64,000 nt of DNA from Bradyrhizobium glycinis (GCF_016031655.1 NZ_JACCHQ010000030.1:23461-87460), one strand, 5' to 3'. Positions 44,738 through 52,993 are shown, numbered from the stretch's first letter. Notes: generated by a model from the sequence alone, not told the origin. Numbers and translations: made by a program.

Positions 44738-45234
44738 GCGCTGCGCTCCTGATCGACATCCTGCTGTGGGGCTCGGTGCTCGGCGTCGGGCTGATCGCCT
44801 ATCGTCGTGGGCGCCCGGTGTTCGTGGCATCCTTGCGCGAAGGCACGATGGACTTCGTCAACATTGTGCCGCGGATTGCGCTTGGCGTGATCGGCTCCGG
44901 CTATATCGCCGCCATCATCCCGCAGGAGGTGATCACCGGCTGGCTCGGCCCGGATAGCGGCTGGCTCGGGGTAGCCACCGCCGTGGTCGCCGGCGCCGCG
45001 ACGCCCGGCGGCCCCGTGGTCGGCTTCTCCATCGGCACGGTCGCGCTGAAGTCGGGCGGCGGGGTGCCGCAGGTGGTCGCCTATGTCGTCGCCTGGGCGC
45101 TATTCGCCTTCCAGCGGGTGGTCTTGTGGGAGATCCCGTTCATGCCCGCCCGTTTTGTCTGGTTCCGCTGCGCCGTCTCGGTGCCGTTCCCGTTCGTGGC
45201 GGCGGCGATCGCCATGGTGATCGGCAAGCCCTGA
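44734..45234 (+). CDS. Half-size permease, second of a pair
   Basis: This 166-residue membrane protein starts with TTG at 44734, overlapping the previous stop codon (TTGA). It repeats the layout of its neighbour: a PGGPVVGFSIGTVALKSGG segment and then VLWEIPFMPARFVWFR. Four membrane helices are predicted. The two subunits probably assemble into one permease resembling fused DUF318/ArsP proteins. The Zur-like box of the zinc locus starts 39 bases downstream. Confidence 0.72.
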   Translation: MSAALLIDILLWGSVLGVGLIAYRRGRPVFVASLREGTMDFVNIVPRIALGVIGSGYIAAIIPQEVITGWLGPDSGWLGVATAVVAGAATPGGPVVGFSIGTVALKSGGGVPQVVAYVVAWALFAFQRVVLWEIPFMPARFVWFRCAVSVPFPFVAAAIAMVIGKP

Positions 45235-45272
45235 GCCGCCGGAATGACAGGCCGGCCGTGGACAGGCGTAAT

Positions 45273-45285
45273 GTTATAATATAAC
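45273..45285. promoter_or_regulatory. Zur-like operator
   Basis: GTTATA-A-TATAAC is a perfect palindrome with a single central base, in the only AT-rich patch near the zinc locus. It resembles the AT-rich palindromes bound by the zinc repressor Zur in alphaproteobacteria. It lies nine bases before the first gene of the locus. Confidence 0.65.
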
Positions 45286-45293
45286 GTCCGCAA

Positions 45294-45530
45294 ATGGCTC
45301 CCGCCGCATCCCACGCCCACCAGCACGACCATGCTCATGGCCATTCCCACGGCCACGGGCATCCGCACGCGCACGATCACACCCATGCCCATGCCCACGA
45401 TGCGGCCTCGCCGCATCCGGCCCAGGCCGCGCCCTGGTCGATCCTGCGCATGACCATGGCGGGCCGTCTCGCGGCCGCACTCGCCGTCTGTGCGGTGATG
45501 TGGGGCATCGTCTTGCTGGCGATGAGGTGA
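45294..45530 (+). CDS. His-rich single-helix membrane microprotein
   Basis: The 78-residue product opens with a His-rich stretch (HAHQHDHAHGHSHGHGHPHA and on) of about 17 His, then has one membrane helix (LAAALAVCAVMWGIVLLAM) at the C-terminus. It lies under the Zur-like box and two bases before znuC, so it is probably the first gene of the zinc operon. It may bind zinc at the membrane for delivery to the transporter. No ribosome binding site is evident, so it may be leaderless or non-optimally translated. No family is recognised. Confidence 0.7.
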   Translation: MAPAASHAHQHDHAHGHSHGHGHPHAHDHTHAHAHDAASPHPAQAAPWSILRMTMAGRLAAALAVCAVMWGIVLLAMR

Positions 45531-45532
45531 CG

Positions 45533-46288
45533 ATGGCAGCGCTGCACTTCCACAATCTCACGCTCGGCTATGACCGCCACCCCGCCGTGCATCATCTCAG
45601 CGGCGAGGTCGCGCCGGGCGCGCTGGTTGCGGTGATCGGCCCGAACGGCGCCGGCAAATCGACCCTGTTGCGCGGCATCGTCGGCATTCTCAAGCCGCTC
45701 GACGGGACGATCCATCTCGGCGGACTCGATGCCCGCGACATCGCCTACCTGCCGCAAAGCGCGGAGATCGACCGCAGCTTCCCGATTTCGGTGTTCGATT
45801 TCATCGGCACCGGGTTGTGGCGTGGCACAGGCCTGTTCGGGGGCATCGGCAAAGCCTCGCGCGACAAGATTTTGCGTGCGATCGCGTCCGTTGGCCTCAG
45901 CGGCTTCGAGAACCGCCCAATCGGCACGCTCTCCGGCGGCCAGATGCAGCGCGTGCTGTTCGCGCGTGTGCTGCTCCAGGATGCCAGCCTGATCGTGTTA
46001 GATGAGCCGTTCAACGCCATCGACGGCAAGACCACCACTGATCTGCTCGCGCTGGTGAAGCGCTGGCACAGCGAGGGCCGCACCGTGCTCGCCGCCCTGC
46101 ACGATATGGAGATGGTGCGCAACCACTTCACTGAGACGCTGGTGCTGGCGCGCGGCCCGGTCGCGTGGGGGCCGACGGCGGAGGTGCTGACGCCGGAGAA
46201 CCTGCTGGTCGCGATGCGGATGTGCGAGGCCTTCGACGACAGCGCCGCGGCCTGCGCGGCCGATGATGTCGGCTCGCGGGCGGCCTGA
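45533..46288 (+). CDS. znuC: Zinc/manganese ABC importer ATPase (ZnuC-like)
   Basis: The 251-residue ATPase has Walker A GPNGAGKST at 36-44, the metal-transporter motif IAYLPQSAEIDRSFP, signature TLSGGQMQRVLFARVL, Walker B LIVLDEPFNAID and the switch His in LAALHDMEMV. The metal-family placement fits the adjacent membrane and binding-protein genes. It starts two bases after the microprotein gene, and the permease follows six bases later. Regulation is inferred from the upstream Zur-like box. Confidence 0.88.
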   Translation: MAALHFHNLTLGYDRHPAVHHLSGEVAPGALVAVIGPNGAGKSTLLRGIVGILKPLDGTIHLGGLDARDIAYLPQSAEIDRSFPISVFDFIGTGLWRGTGLFGGIGKASRDKILRAIASVGLSGFENRPIGTLSGGQMQRVLFARVLLQDASLIVLDEPFNAIDGKTTTDLLALVKRWHSEGRTVLAALHDMEMVRNHFTETLVLARGPVAWGPTAEVLTPENLLVAMRMCEAFDDSAAACAADDVGSRAA

Positions 46289-46294
46289 TATCCG

Positions 46295-47164
46295 ATGCTC
46301 TATGACGCGCTGATCGGTCCGTTCACCGAGTTCGAGTTCATGCGGCGCGCGCTCGCGGCGGTGATCGCGCTGGCGCTGGCGGGCGCGCCGATCGGCGTGT
46401 TCCTGATGCTGCGCCGGATGAGCCTCGTCGGCGACGCCATGGCGCATGCGATCCTGCCCGGCGCGGCGATCGGTTTCCTGCTCTCCGGCCTCAATCTGTT
46501 CGCGATGACCGCCGGCGGCCTGATCGCCGGCTTTGCCGTCGCGATCCTCGCTGGCGTCGTCGCGCGCTCGACCGGGCTGAAGGAGGACGCCTCGCTCGCG
46601 ACCTTCTATCTCGCTTCGCTGGCGCTCGGCGTCACCATCGTCTCGATCAAGGGGACCAATATCGACTTGCTGCACGTGCTGTTCGGCAACATCCTCGCGA
46701 TGGACGACCAGACGCTGCTGGTGGTGGCCTTCAACGCCACGGTGACGCTGCTGGTGCTCGCAGTGATCTACCGCCCGCTGGTGATCGAGAGCGTCGATCC
46801 CCTGTTCCTGCGCACCGTGAGCCGGGCCGGCGGCCCGGCTCATCTCGCCTTCCTCGCACTGGTCGTCATCAATCTCGTCAACGGCTTTCAGGCACTCGGC
46901 ACGCTGCTGGCGGTGGGTCTGATGATCCTGCCTGCGGGCATCGCAAGGTTCTGGTCGCGCGATCTCACCGCGATGATCTGCATCGCCGTCATTGCTGCTG
47001 GGGTCTCCGGCTATGCCGGCCTCGTGCTCTCATTCCAGACCCGCGTGCCCTCGGGCCCCGCGATCATTCTGGTGGCGACGGTGCTCTACATCGTCTCCAT
47101 CCTGTTCGGCCGCGTCGGCGGCATCGTCCGGCAGCTGTTTCCCGGCCGGCATCTGGAAGCATGA
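46295..47164 (+). CDS. znuB: Zinc/manganese ABC importer permease (ZnuB-like)
   Basis: The 289-residue product has about eight membrane helices with the ABC-3 family motifs RRMSLVGDAMAHAILPGAAIG near 44-64 and FQALGTLLAVGLMILPAGIARF near 194-215. ABC-3 permeases serve Zn, Mn or Fe importers. It is the only permease of this locus. It overlaps the binding-protein gene by four bases. Confidence 0.9.
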   Translation: MLYDALIGPFTEFEFMRRALAAVIALALAGAPIGVFLMLRRMSLVGDAMAHAILPGAAIGFLLSGLNLFAMTAGGLIAGFAVAILAGVVARSTGLKEDASLATFYLASLALGVTIVSIKGTNIDLLHVLFGNILAMDDQTLLVVAFNATVTLLVLAVIYRPLVIESVDPLFLRTVSRAGGPAHLAFLALVVINLVNGFQALGTLLAVGLMILPAGIARFWSRDLTAMICIAVIAAGVSGYAGLVLSFQTRVPSGPAIILVATVLYIVSILFGRVGGIVRQLFPGRHLEA

Positions 47165-48030
47165 CGATGCGGTTCATCCTGTTTTGTGCGCTGTTGCTGG
47201 TCACCTCGCCGCTCGAGGCCGCGGAGCGGCTCAACGTCGTCGCGAGCTTCTCGATCCTCGGCGATTTCGTCCGCAATGTCGGTGGTGATCGCATCAACCT
47301 GACGACGCTGGTCGGGCCCGACAGCGACGTCCACGTCTATACGCCGGCGCCAGCGGATGCGAAGCGGATCGCGGCGGCGAAGCTCGTCATCGTCAACGGG
47401 CTCGGGCTGGAGGGCTGGCTGCCGCGCCTCGTGCAATCCTCAGGGAGCAAGGCGCAGGTGGTCACCGCAAGCACCGGCATCGCGCCGTTGAAATTGGGTT
47501 CGGCCGCTGATCCCCACGCCTGGCAGTCCATTCCGAACGCGAGGATCTACGTCACGGACATCGCCAATGCGCTGGCCGCAGCCGCTCCTGACGACGCGGA
47601 GTTCTTCCGCGACCAGGCCAGGTCCTATCTGGAAAAGCTCGAAACACTGGACCGCGAGGTCCGCGAGGCGATCGCAAAAATCCCGCCGGAGCGGCGCAAG
47701 GTGATCTCCACCCACGACGCCTTCGGCTATTTTTCCGCCGAATACGGTATCCAGTTCATCGCACCCCTGGGCGTCTCCACGGAAACCGAGCCGAGCGCGC
47801 GCGATATCGCAGCCATCATCGGCCAGATCAAGGCCCAGAAAATCCCGGCCGTGTTCCTTGAAAATATCACCGACGATCGCCTGATCCGGCGGATCGCGGC
47901 CGAGACCGGCGCCAGGGTCGGTGGGACCCTGATTTCGGACGGTCTGACCGGCGAAAAGGGCCCTGCACCCACTTACATTGACATGGTCAGGCACAATATA
48001 AAGGCACTGACCAGCGCGCTTGACCATTAG
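47161..48030 (+). CDS. znuA: Zinc/manganese periplasmic binding protein (ZnuA-like)
   Basis: The 289-residue product has a short signal peptide (ILFCALLLVTSPLEA) and the cluster A-I solute-binding fold. Likely metal ligands: H58 in DSDVHVYTPAP, the His in AADPHAWQS, the His in STHDAFGYF and a late Asp/Glu. It lacks the His-rich loop of E. coli ZnuA, a trait of some Mn binders as well, so zinc is favoured by the neighbours rather than by the protein itself. It is coupled to znuB. Confidence 0.85.
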   Translation: MTMRFILFCALLLVTSPLEAAERLNVVASFSILGDFVRNVGGDRINLTTLVGPDSDVHVYTPAPADAKRIAAAKLVIVNGLGLEGWLPRLVQSSGSKAQVVTASTGIAPLKLGSAADPHAWQSIPNARIYVTDIANALAAAAPDDAEFFRDQARSYLEKLETLDREVREAIAKIPPERRKVISTHDAFGYFSAEYGIQFIAPLGVSTETEPSARDIAAIIGQIKAQKIPAVFLENITDDRLIRRIAAETGARVGGTLISDGLTGEKGPAPTYIDMVRHNIKALTSALDH

Positions 48031-48086
48031 GGCAGGGGCCACCCCGCCTCGCGTCGCGCGAAAAAGCCTTGTAGTCCGGAGTTGTT

Positions 48087-49136
48087 ATGTCTGACGCGAC
48101 CTCCCAGAAGATTCCCGTGACCGTGCTGACCGGCTATCTCGGTGCCGGCAAGACCACGCTGCTCAACCGCATCCTGTCGGAGAACCACGGCAAGAAATAC
48201 GCCGTCATTGTCAACGAATTCGGCGAGATCGGCATCGACAACGACCTCATCATCGGCGCCGATGAGGAAGTGTTCGAGATGAACAACGGCTGCATCTGCT
48301 GCACCGTGCGGGGCGACCTCGTCCGCATCATGGACGGCCTGATGAAGCGCAAGGGCAAGTTCGACGCCATCATCGTCGAGACCACCGGTCTTGCCGATCC
48401 CGCGCCCGTCGCCCAGACCTTCTTCGTCGACGAGGACGTGCAGAAAAACGCCCGGCTCGATGCGGTCGTGACGGTCGCCGACGCCAAATGGCTGTCCGAC
48501 CGTTTGAAGGATGCGCCTGAGGCCAAGAACCAGATCGCCTTTGCCGACGTCATCGTTCTGAACAAGACCGACCTCGTCAACAAGGGCGAGCTCGCCGAGG
48601 TCGAGGCCCGCATTCGCGGCATCAATCCGTATGCGAAGCTCCATCGCACCGAGCGCTGCGCGGTGGCGCTGGCCGACGTGCTCGACCGCGGCGCGTTCGA
48701 CCTCGACCGCATCCTCGACATCGAGCCTGCTTTTTTGGAGGCCGACGATCATGACCACGACCATGATCATCACCATCACGGCCACGATCACCATCACCAC
48801 GATGATCACGGTCACGGCCTGAAGCATTATCACGACGAGGAGATGCAGTCGCTCTCGCTCAAGACCGACAAGCCGCTCGATCCCAACGTGTTCATGCCCT
48901 GGCTGCAGAACCTGGTGCAGGTCGAGGGCGGCAAGATCCTGCGCTCCAAGGGCATCCTCGCCTTCCACGACGACGACGACCGCTACGTCTTCCAGGGTGT
49001 CCACATGATGCTGGAGGGCAACCACCAGCGGAAGTGGAAGGAGGGCGAGCCGCGCGAGAGCCGCCTCGTCTTCATCGGCCGCGAATTGCCCGAAGAGGCG
49101 ATCCGCAAGGGTTTTGAGAGCTGCATCGTCTCGTGA
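48087..49136 (+). CDS. COG0523 GTPase metal chaperone (CobW/ZigA-like)
   Basis: The 349-residue GTPase has GAGKTT (19-24), the Cys motif NNGCICCTVRGD (C69-x-C71-C72), VIVETTGLADPAPV and NKTD in LNKTDLV. A His/Asp-rich loop of about 30 residues (221-250) lies before the C-terminal CobW_C domain. These traits mark zinc-handling COG0523 proteins. It is probably expressed from the zinc locus, since only 56 bases separate it from znuA. It overlaps the WD40 gene by one base (TGATG). Confidence 0.9.
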   Translation: MSDATSQKIPVTVLTGYLGAGKTTLLNRILSENHGKKYAVIVNEFGEIGIDNDLIIGADEEVFEMNNGCICCTVRGDLVRIMDGLMKRKGKFDAIIVETTGLADPAPVAQTFFVDEDVQKNARLDAVVTVADAKWLSDRLKDAPEAKNQIAFADVIVLNKTDLVNKGELAEVEARIRGINPYAKLHRTERCAVALADVLDRGAFDLDRILDIEPAFLEADDHDHDHDHHHHGHDHHHHDDHGHGLKHYHDEEMQSLSLKTDKPLDPNVFMPWLQNLVQVEGGKILRSKGILAFHDDDDRYVFQGVHMMLEGNHQRKWKEGEPRESRLVFIGRELPEEAIRKGFESCIVS

Positions 49137-50155
49137 TGAAAGAGTTTACGCCGGCGCCCGAGTCCGCTTCGATCGTCTCCGTCACCGACCGCGTCAAGCC
49201 CATTACGCTCGGCATGGCCGTGACCTCGGTGCATTTCCTGAGGGATCGCGCCGCCTTCGTCGGCGGCGAGGAGAACGTCGCATTCGTCGATGCCAATTGC
49301 GAGATCACCACGGTTGTCGTGCATAGCGGCGGCATTCTCTCGACCGCCTCTGACGGCAAGCGCCTCGTCATGGGCGGCGACGACGGCAAGGTCGTCTCGC
49401 TCGATGCCAAGGGCGAGGTGACGCTGCTCGCCACCGATCCCAAGCGGCGCTGGATCGACGCGGTGGCGCTGCACGCCGACGGTGCCTTCGCCTGGTCGGC
49501 CGGCAAGGCCGCGACAGTCAAGAGCGGCAAGGCCGAGGAGAAGTCGATCGACGTGCCCTCGACCGTCGGCGGCCTTGCCTTCGCGCCGAAGGGCCTGCGG
49601 CTCGCAATCGCGCATTACAACGGCGTGACGCTGTGGTTTCCGAACATGGCGGGATCGGCCGAATTCCTGCCCTGGGCCGGCTCGCATCACGCGGTCACCT
49701 TCAGCCCCGACAACAAATTCCTGGTCACCGCGATGCACGAGCCGGCGCTGCACGGCTGGCGGCTCGCCGACAATAGGCACATGCGCATGACCGGCTATCC
49801 CGGCCGCGTCCGCTCGATGTCGTGGAGTGCCGGCGGCAAGGGGCTGGCGACCTCGGGCGCCGACACGGTGATCATCTGGCCGTTCGGCAGCAAGGATGGT
49901 CCGATGGGCAAGGAGCCCGCGATGCTCGCCCCGCTGCAGGCGCGCGTCTCCGTGGTCGCCTGTCATCCCAAGAACGACATCCTGGCCGCCGGTTACAGCG
50001 ATGGCACCGTGCTGATGGTGCGTTTGGAAGACGGCGCGGAGATCCTGGTCCGCCGCAATGGCACGCCGCCGGTGGCCGCGCTCGCCTGGAACGCCAAAGG
50101 CACGCTACTGGCGTTTGCCGACGAAAATGGGGACGGCGGTCTGCTCGAGCTTTAA
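49136..50155 (+). CDS. WD40-repeat protein coupled to COG0523 GTPase
   Basis: The 339-residue protein has at least six WD40-type blades, for example GGDDGKVVSLDAKGEVT, HHAVTFSPDNKFLVTAMHE and AALAWNAKGTLLAFADENGDG. No signal peptide is present, so it is likely a cytosolic beta-propeller scaffold. The start ATG overlaps the COG0523 stop codon, so the two are made together. It may bind the GTPase or its client. WD40 proteins next to COG0523 genes recur in Rhizobiales by my recollection. Confidence 0.85.
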   Translation: MKEFTPAPESASIVSVTDRVKPITLGMAVTSVHFLRDRAAFVGGEENVAFVDANCEITTVVVHSGGILSTASDGKRLVMGGDDGKVVSLDAKGEVTLLATDPKRRWIDAVALHADGAFAWSAGKAATVKSGKAEEKSIDVPSTVGGLAFAPKGLRLAIAHYNGVTLWFPNMAGSAEFLPWAGSHHAVTFSPDNKFLVTAMHEPALHGWRLADNRHMRMTGYPGRVRSMSWSAGGKGLATSGADTVIIWPFGSKDGPMGKEPAMLAPLQARVSVVACHPKNDILAAGYSDGTVLMVRLEDGAEILVRRNGTPPVAALAWNAKGTLLAFADENGDGGLLEL

Positions 50156-50160
50156 TCTGT

Positions 50161-50188
50161 CATGGTTCCCGCCGTATAGGGAACCATG
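50161..50188 (+). promoter_or_regulatory. Hairpin covering the mgtC-family start codon
   Basis: A perfect inverted repeat, CATGGTTCCC (50161-50170) and GGGAACCATG (50179-50188), has an eight-base loop. Its right arm contains the likely ribosome binding site (AGGGAA) and the ATG at 50186-50188. If transcribed, it would hide the translation start. Confidence 0.6.
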
Positions 50189-50902
50189 CGATTTCTGACG
50201 ACCTTCCAGCTTGCCGACTTTGGCGACACCCTGGTCAGCCTGATCACGGCCTTCGTGCTGGGCACACTGATTGGCGCCGAACGACAATACCGCCAGCGCA
50301 CCGCGGGCCTGCGCACTAATGTGCTGGTCGCGGTGGGCGCGGCCGCCTTCGTCGATCTCGCCATGCACCTGACCGAGGCCGATGGCGCGGTGCGGGTGAT
50401 TTCCTACGTCGTCTCCGGCATCGGCTTCCTCGGCGCTGGCGTCATCATGAAACAGGGCATGGACGTGCGCGGCCTCAACACCGCGGCGACACTGTGGGCC
50501 TCGGCTGCGGTCGGCTCCTGCGCCGGCGCCGACATGGTCGCGCAGGCGGCCGCGCTGACCGTGTTCGTCATCGCCGGCAACACCATGCTGCGCCCGCTGG
50601 TCAACGCCATCAACCGCATCCCGCTGAATGAGAAGGCGCTGGAGGCGACCTACTACTTCAAGCTCGCGGTTGCGGCCGACGGATTGCCCGACATGCGCGA
50701 CCGCCTCGTCGACAAGCTCGAGGCGGCGAAATATGCGGTGGCCGATATCGAAGTCGCCGAGGTCAGCGAGGACATTCTGGAGATCGCCGCCAAGCTGGTT
50801 GCGAGTGCGGTCGACCCGAACGAGCTGAACGCGGTCGCGACCGATCTGCAACATCTGCCGGGCGTGCGGCATGCGACCTGGGAAGTCAGCACGACGGAGT
50901 AG
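50186..50902 (+). CDS. MgtC/SapB-family membrane protein
   Basis: The 238-residue product has four N-terminal membrane helices with the family signature FVLGTLIGAERQYRQRTAGLRTN near 24-46 and GIGFLGAGVIMKQGMDVRGLNTAATLW near 79-105. A C-terminal ACT-like domain (about 155-235) follows. MgtC proteins modulate ATP synthase or Mg2+ homeostasis in pathogens; the role in soil bacteria is unclear. It lies 30 bases after the WD40 gene, with the hairpin over its start. Confidence 0.9.
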   Translation: MRFLTTFQLADFGDTLVSLITAFVLGTLIGAERQYRQRTAGLRTNVLVAVGAAAFVDLAMHLTEADGAVRVISYVVSGIGFLGAGVIMKQGMDVRGLNTAATLWASAAVGSCAGADMVAQAAALTVFVIAGNTMLRPLVNAINRIPLNEKALEATYYFKLAVAADGLPDMRDRLVDKLEAAKYAVADIEVAEVSEDILEIAAKLVASAVDPNELNAVATDLQHLPGVRHATWEVSTTE

Positions 50903-50949
50903 CGCGGCGTTTTGGCGCGTGCCCGAGTGGTTCCCGCCGTTTCGGTTCC

Positions 50950-50974
50950 GGAACCGGCGCGCCCCAGCTTCGTT
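50950..50974 (+). promoter_or_regulatory. Perfect EcfG-type promoter
   Basis: GGAAC (50950-50954), exactly 16 bases, then CGTT (50971-50974) equals the EcfG consensus. The downstream gene starts at 51003, 28 bases past the -10 element. The -35 element overlaps a short palindrome, CGGTTCCGGAACCG. Confidence 0.75.
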
Positions 50975-51002
50975 GGTCCCGTGGACAAAGGCGGTGATCG
51001 AC

Positions 51003-51341
51003 ATGCTCGGCCGAGATGACAAGCGTAGACTGAAGCTCCACCTGACAATCGGCGCTGCGATTTTCGCAGCAGGCGTTGTGGTGTCGGTGATGTCGCTGGC
51101 GCAAATCCGCGCCGAAAGCCGGATGCAGCTCGCGCAGGCGACACCCCCGCTCCAGGGCACCCCGTCCGACGAACAGAGCAAGGTGCCCGCGGAGGCCAAG
51201 CCCGGCGGCGACCGGCCCACGACGCCAGCCCCCGAGCCTGCACGGCCGGAGCCGCAGACGCAGGGCGCGGCAGGCGCGGGCAAGCCCGCGCTGCCGCCCG
51301 CCCCGGCGGAGAAGATCGCCCCGCCGATCGAGAAGAAGTAG
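51003..51341 (+). CDS. Small membrane-anchored Pro-rich protein
   Basis: The 112-residue product starts at 51003 (MLGRDDKRRLKLH). A single membrane helix (LTIGAAIFAAGVVVSVMSLA) follows a basic N-terminus. The rest is a periplasmic Pro/Ala-rich, low-complexity tail (TPAPEPARPEPQ; APAEKIAPPIEKK). No domain is recognised. Its importance comes from the EcfG promoter directly upstream, which makes it a likely general-stress-response gene, perhaps a cell-envelope linker. Confidence 0.65.
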   Translation: MLGRDDKRRLKLHLTIGAAIFAAGVVVSVMSLAQIRAESRMQLAQATPPLQGTPSDEQSKVPAEAKPGGDRPTTPAPEPARPEPQTQGAAGAGKPALPPAPAEKIAPPIEKK

Positions 51342-51350
51342 GTCGCTTCG

Positions 51351-51472
51351 TCATTCCGGGGCGCGCGCAGCGCGAGCTATGGTGCGCAATTGCGCACCTG
51401 AGAATCCATCCATCCGCACGTATTGCCGCCCGATGGATTCCGGGCTCGACGCTGCGCGTCGCCCCGGAATGA
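51351..51472. repeat. Palindromic intergenic repeat, family B copy 2
   Basis: Same boundaries as copy 1 (TCATTCCGGGG ... CCCCGGAATGA). This copy carries an extra internal block, TATGGTGCGCAATTGCGCACC, containing its own palindrome (GTGCGCAATTGCGCAC). It separates the convergent small membrane protein and homospermidine synthase genes. Confidence 0.85.
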
Positions 51473-51492
51473 CGGGTGGAGAGAGCCTGCCC

Positions 51493-52935
51493 TCACCGCA
51501 CCAGGATATTCTTGAACTGCCAGGGATCGCTGGTGTCGATATCCTCCGGGAACAGCCCCGGACGATCCGTCAGCGGGGTCCAGTCGGTGTAAAAACCCTT
51601 CACCGGGCCGAGATAGGGCAGCTGGATTTCGAGCAGGCGCTCGAAATCCATCTCGTCGGCTTCGACGATGCCCTCGTTTGGGTTCTCCAGCGCCCAGACC
51701 ATGCCGCCGAGCACGGCGGAGGTCACCTGCAGGCCGGTGGCGTTCTGGTAGGGCGCGAGCTCGCGGGTCTCTTCGATCGAGAGCTGCGAGCCGTACCAAT
51801 AGGCGTTCTTGTCATGGCCGAACAGCAGCACGCCGAGCTCGTCGATGCCGTCGACGATCTCGTTCTCGTCGAGGATGTGGTGCTTCTCCTGCATCTTCCC
51901 GGCGCGGCCGAACATTTCATGCAGCGACAGCACGGCGTCGTCCGCCGGATGATAGGCATAGTGGCAGGTCGGCCGGTAGATCGCCTTGCCCGAGGCGTCG
52001 CGCACGGTGAAGTAATCGGCGATCGAGATCGACTCGTTGTGGGTGACCAGGAAGCCGTATTGTGCGCCGCGGGTCGGGCACCAGGTGCGCACGCGCGTGT
52101 TGGCGCCGGGCTGCATCAGATAGATCGCAGCGCCGCAGCCGGCTTCATGGGTATGCGCATTCTCGGGCATCCATTTCTCATGGGTGCCCCAGCCGAGCTC
52201 GGACGGCTGCATGCCTTCCGACAGGAAGCCTTCCACCGACCAGGTGTTGACGAAGACATCCGGCTCCTTCGGCTTCTTTGAGCGCTGGGTGTCGCGTTCG
52301 GCGATGTGGATGCCCTTGATGCCGGCCTGCCGCATCAGGTCTGCCCATTCGGCCTTGGTCTTCGGCCTGGGGGCATTGAGCTTCAGATCGGCGGCGACAT
52401 TGAGCAGCGCCTGCTTGACGAAGAAGGAGACCATGCCGGGATTGGCGCCGCAGCAGGAGACCGCCGTCATTGAGCCCTTGGGCCGCGCCTTCTTGGCGGC
52501 CAGCGTCACTTCGCGCAACGCGTAGTTGGAGCGCGCTTCCGGGCCCTTCGAGGAATCGAAATAGAAGCCGAGCCAAGGCTCGTTGACGGTGTCGATATAG
52601 AGCGCGCCGAGCTCGTTGCAGAGCTCCATGATGTCGGTCGAGCCGGTATCGACCGAGAGATTGACGCAAAAGCCCTGGCCGCCGCCCTCGGTGAGCAGCG
52701 GCGTCAGCACCTCGCGGTAATTGTCCTTGGTCAGGCCCTTCTGGATGAAGCGGACATTGTGCTTCTCGCAAAGCGCCTTGCGGCCCTCGTCCTTGGGATC
52801 GAGCACGGTGATGCGCGACTTGTCGTAGTCGAGATGCCGCTCGATCAGGGGCAGCGTGCCCTTGCCGATGGAGCCGAAGCCGACCATGACGATGGGGCCG
52901 GTGATCTTCGCGTAGATCTGCGAGGGAGGGCTCAT
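51493..52935 (-). CDS. hss: Homospermidine synthase
   Basis: The 480-residue product belongs to the bacterial homospermidine synthase family, saccharopine-dehydrogenase-like. The NAD-binding loop is VMVGFGSIGKGTLP near 16-29. Other family stretches are VNLSVDTGSTDIMELCNE, YIDTVNEPW, CCGANPGMVSFFVKQAL and WMPENAHTHEAGCGAAIYL. It makes sym-homospermidine from two putrescines (or spermidine plus putrescine), the main polyamine of many rhizobia. It lies on the same strand as RidA, GNAT and ornithine decarboxylase genes, which supply putrescine. Confidence 0.95.
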   Translation of the reverse strand: MSPPSQIYAKITGPIVMVGFGSIGKGTLPLIERHLDYDKSRITVLDPKDEGRKALCEKHNVRFIQKGLTKDNYREVLTPLLTEGGGQGFCVNLSVDTGSTDIMELCNELGALYIDTVNEPWLGFYFDSSKGPEARSNYALREVTLAAKKARPKGSMTAVSCCGANPGMVSFFVKQALLNVAADLKLNAPRPKTKAEWADLMRQAGIKGIHIAERDTQRSKKPKEPDVFVNTWSVEGFLSEGMQPSELGWGTHEKWMPENAHTHEAGCGAAIYLMQPGANTRVRTWCPTRGAQYGFLVTHNESISIADYFTVRDASGKAIYRPTCHYAYHPADDAVLSLHEMFGRAGKMQEKHHILDENEIVDGIDELGVLLFGHDKNAYWYGSQLSIEETRELAPYQNATGLQVTSAVLGGMVWALENPNEGIVEADEMDFERLLEIQLPYLGPVKGFYTDWTPLTDRPGLFPEDIDTSDPWQFKNILVR

Positions 52936-52993
52936 GGATGGTTTCTCCGGAAAGTGCTGGCAGTGAGGGATGGATCAGGCGCTGCGGCGCTTG

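Noticed and set aside
48748..48835. Short CAC/CAT-rich tandem repeats in the zinc locus
   Set aside because: They encode His-rich metal-binding loops; the DNA repetition follows from the protein sequence.
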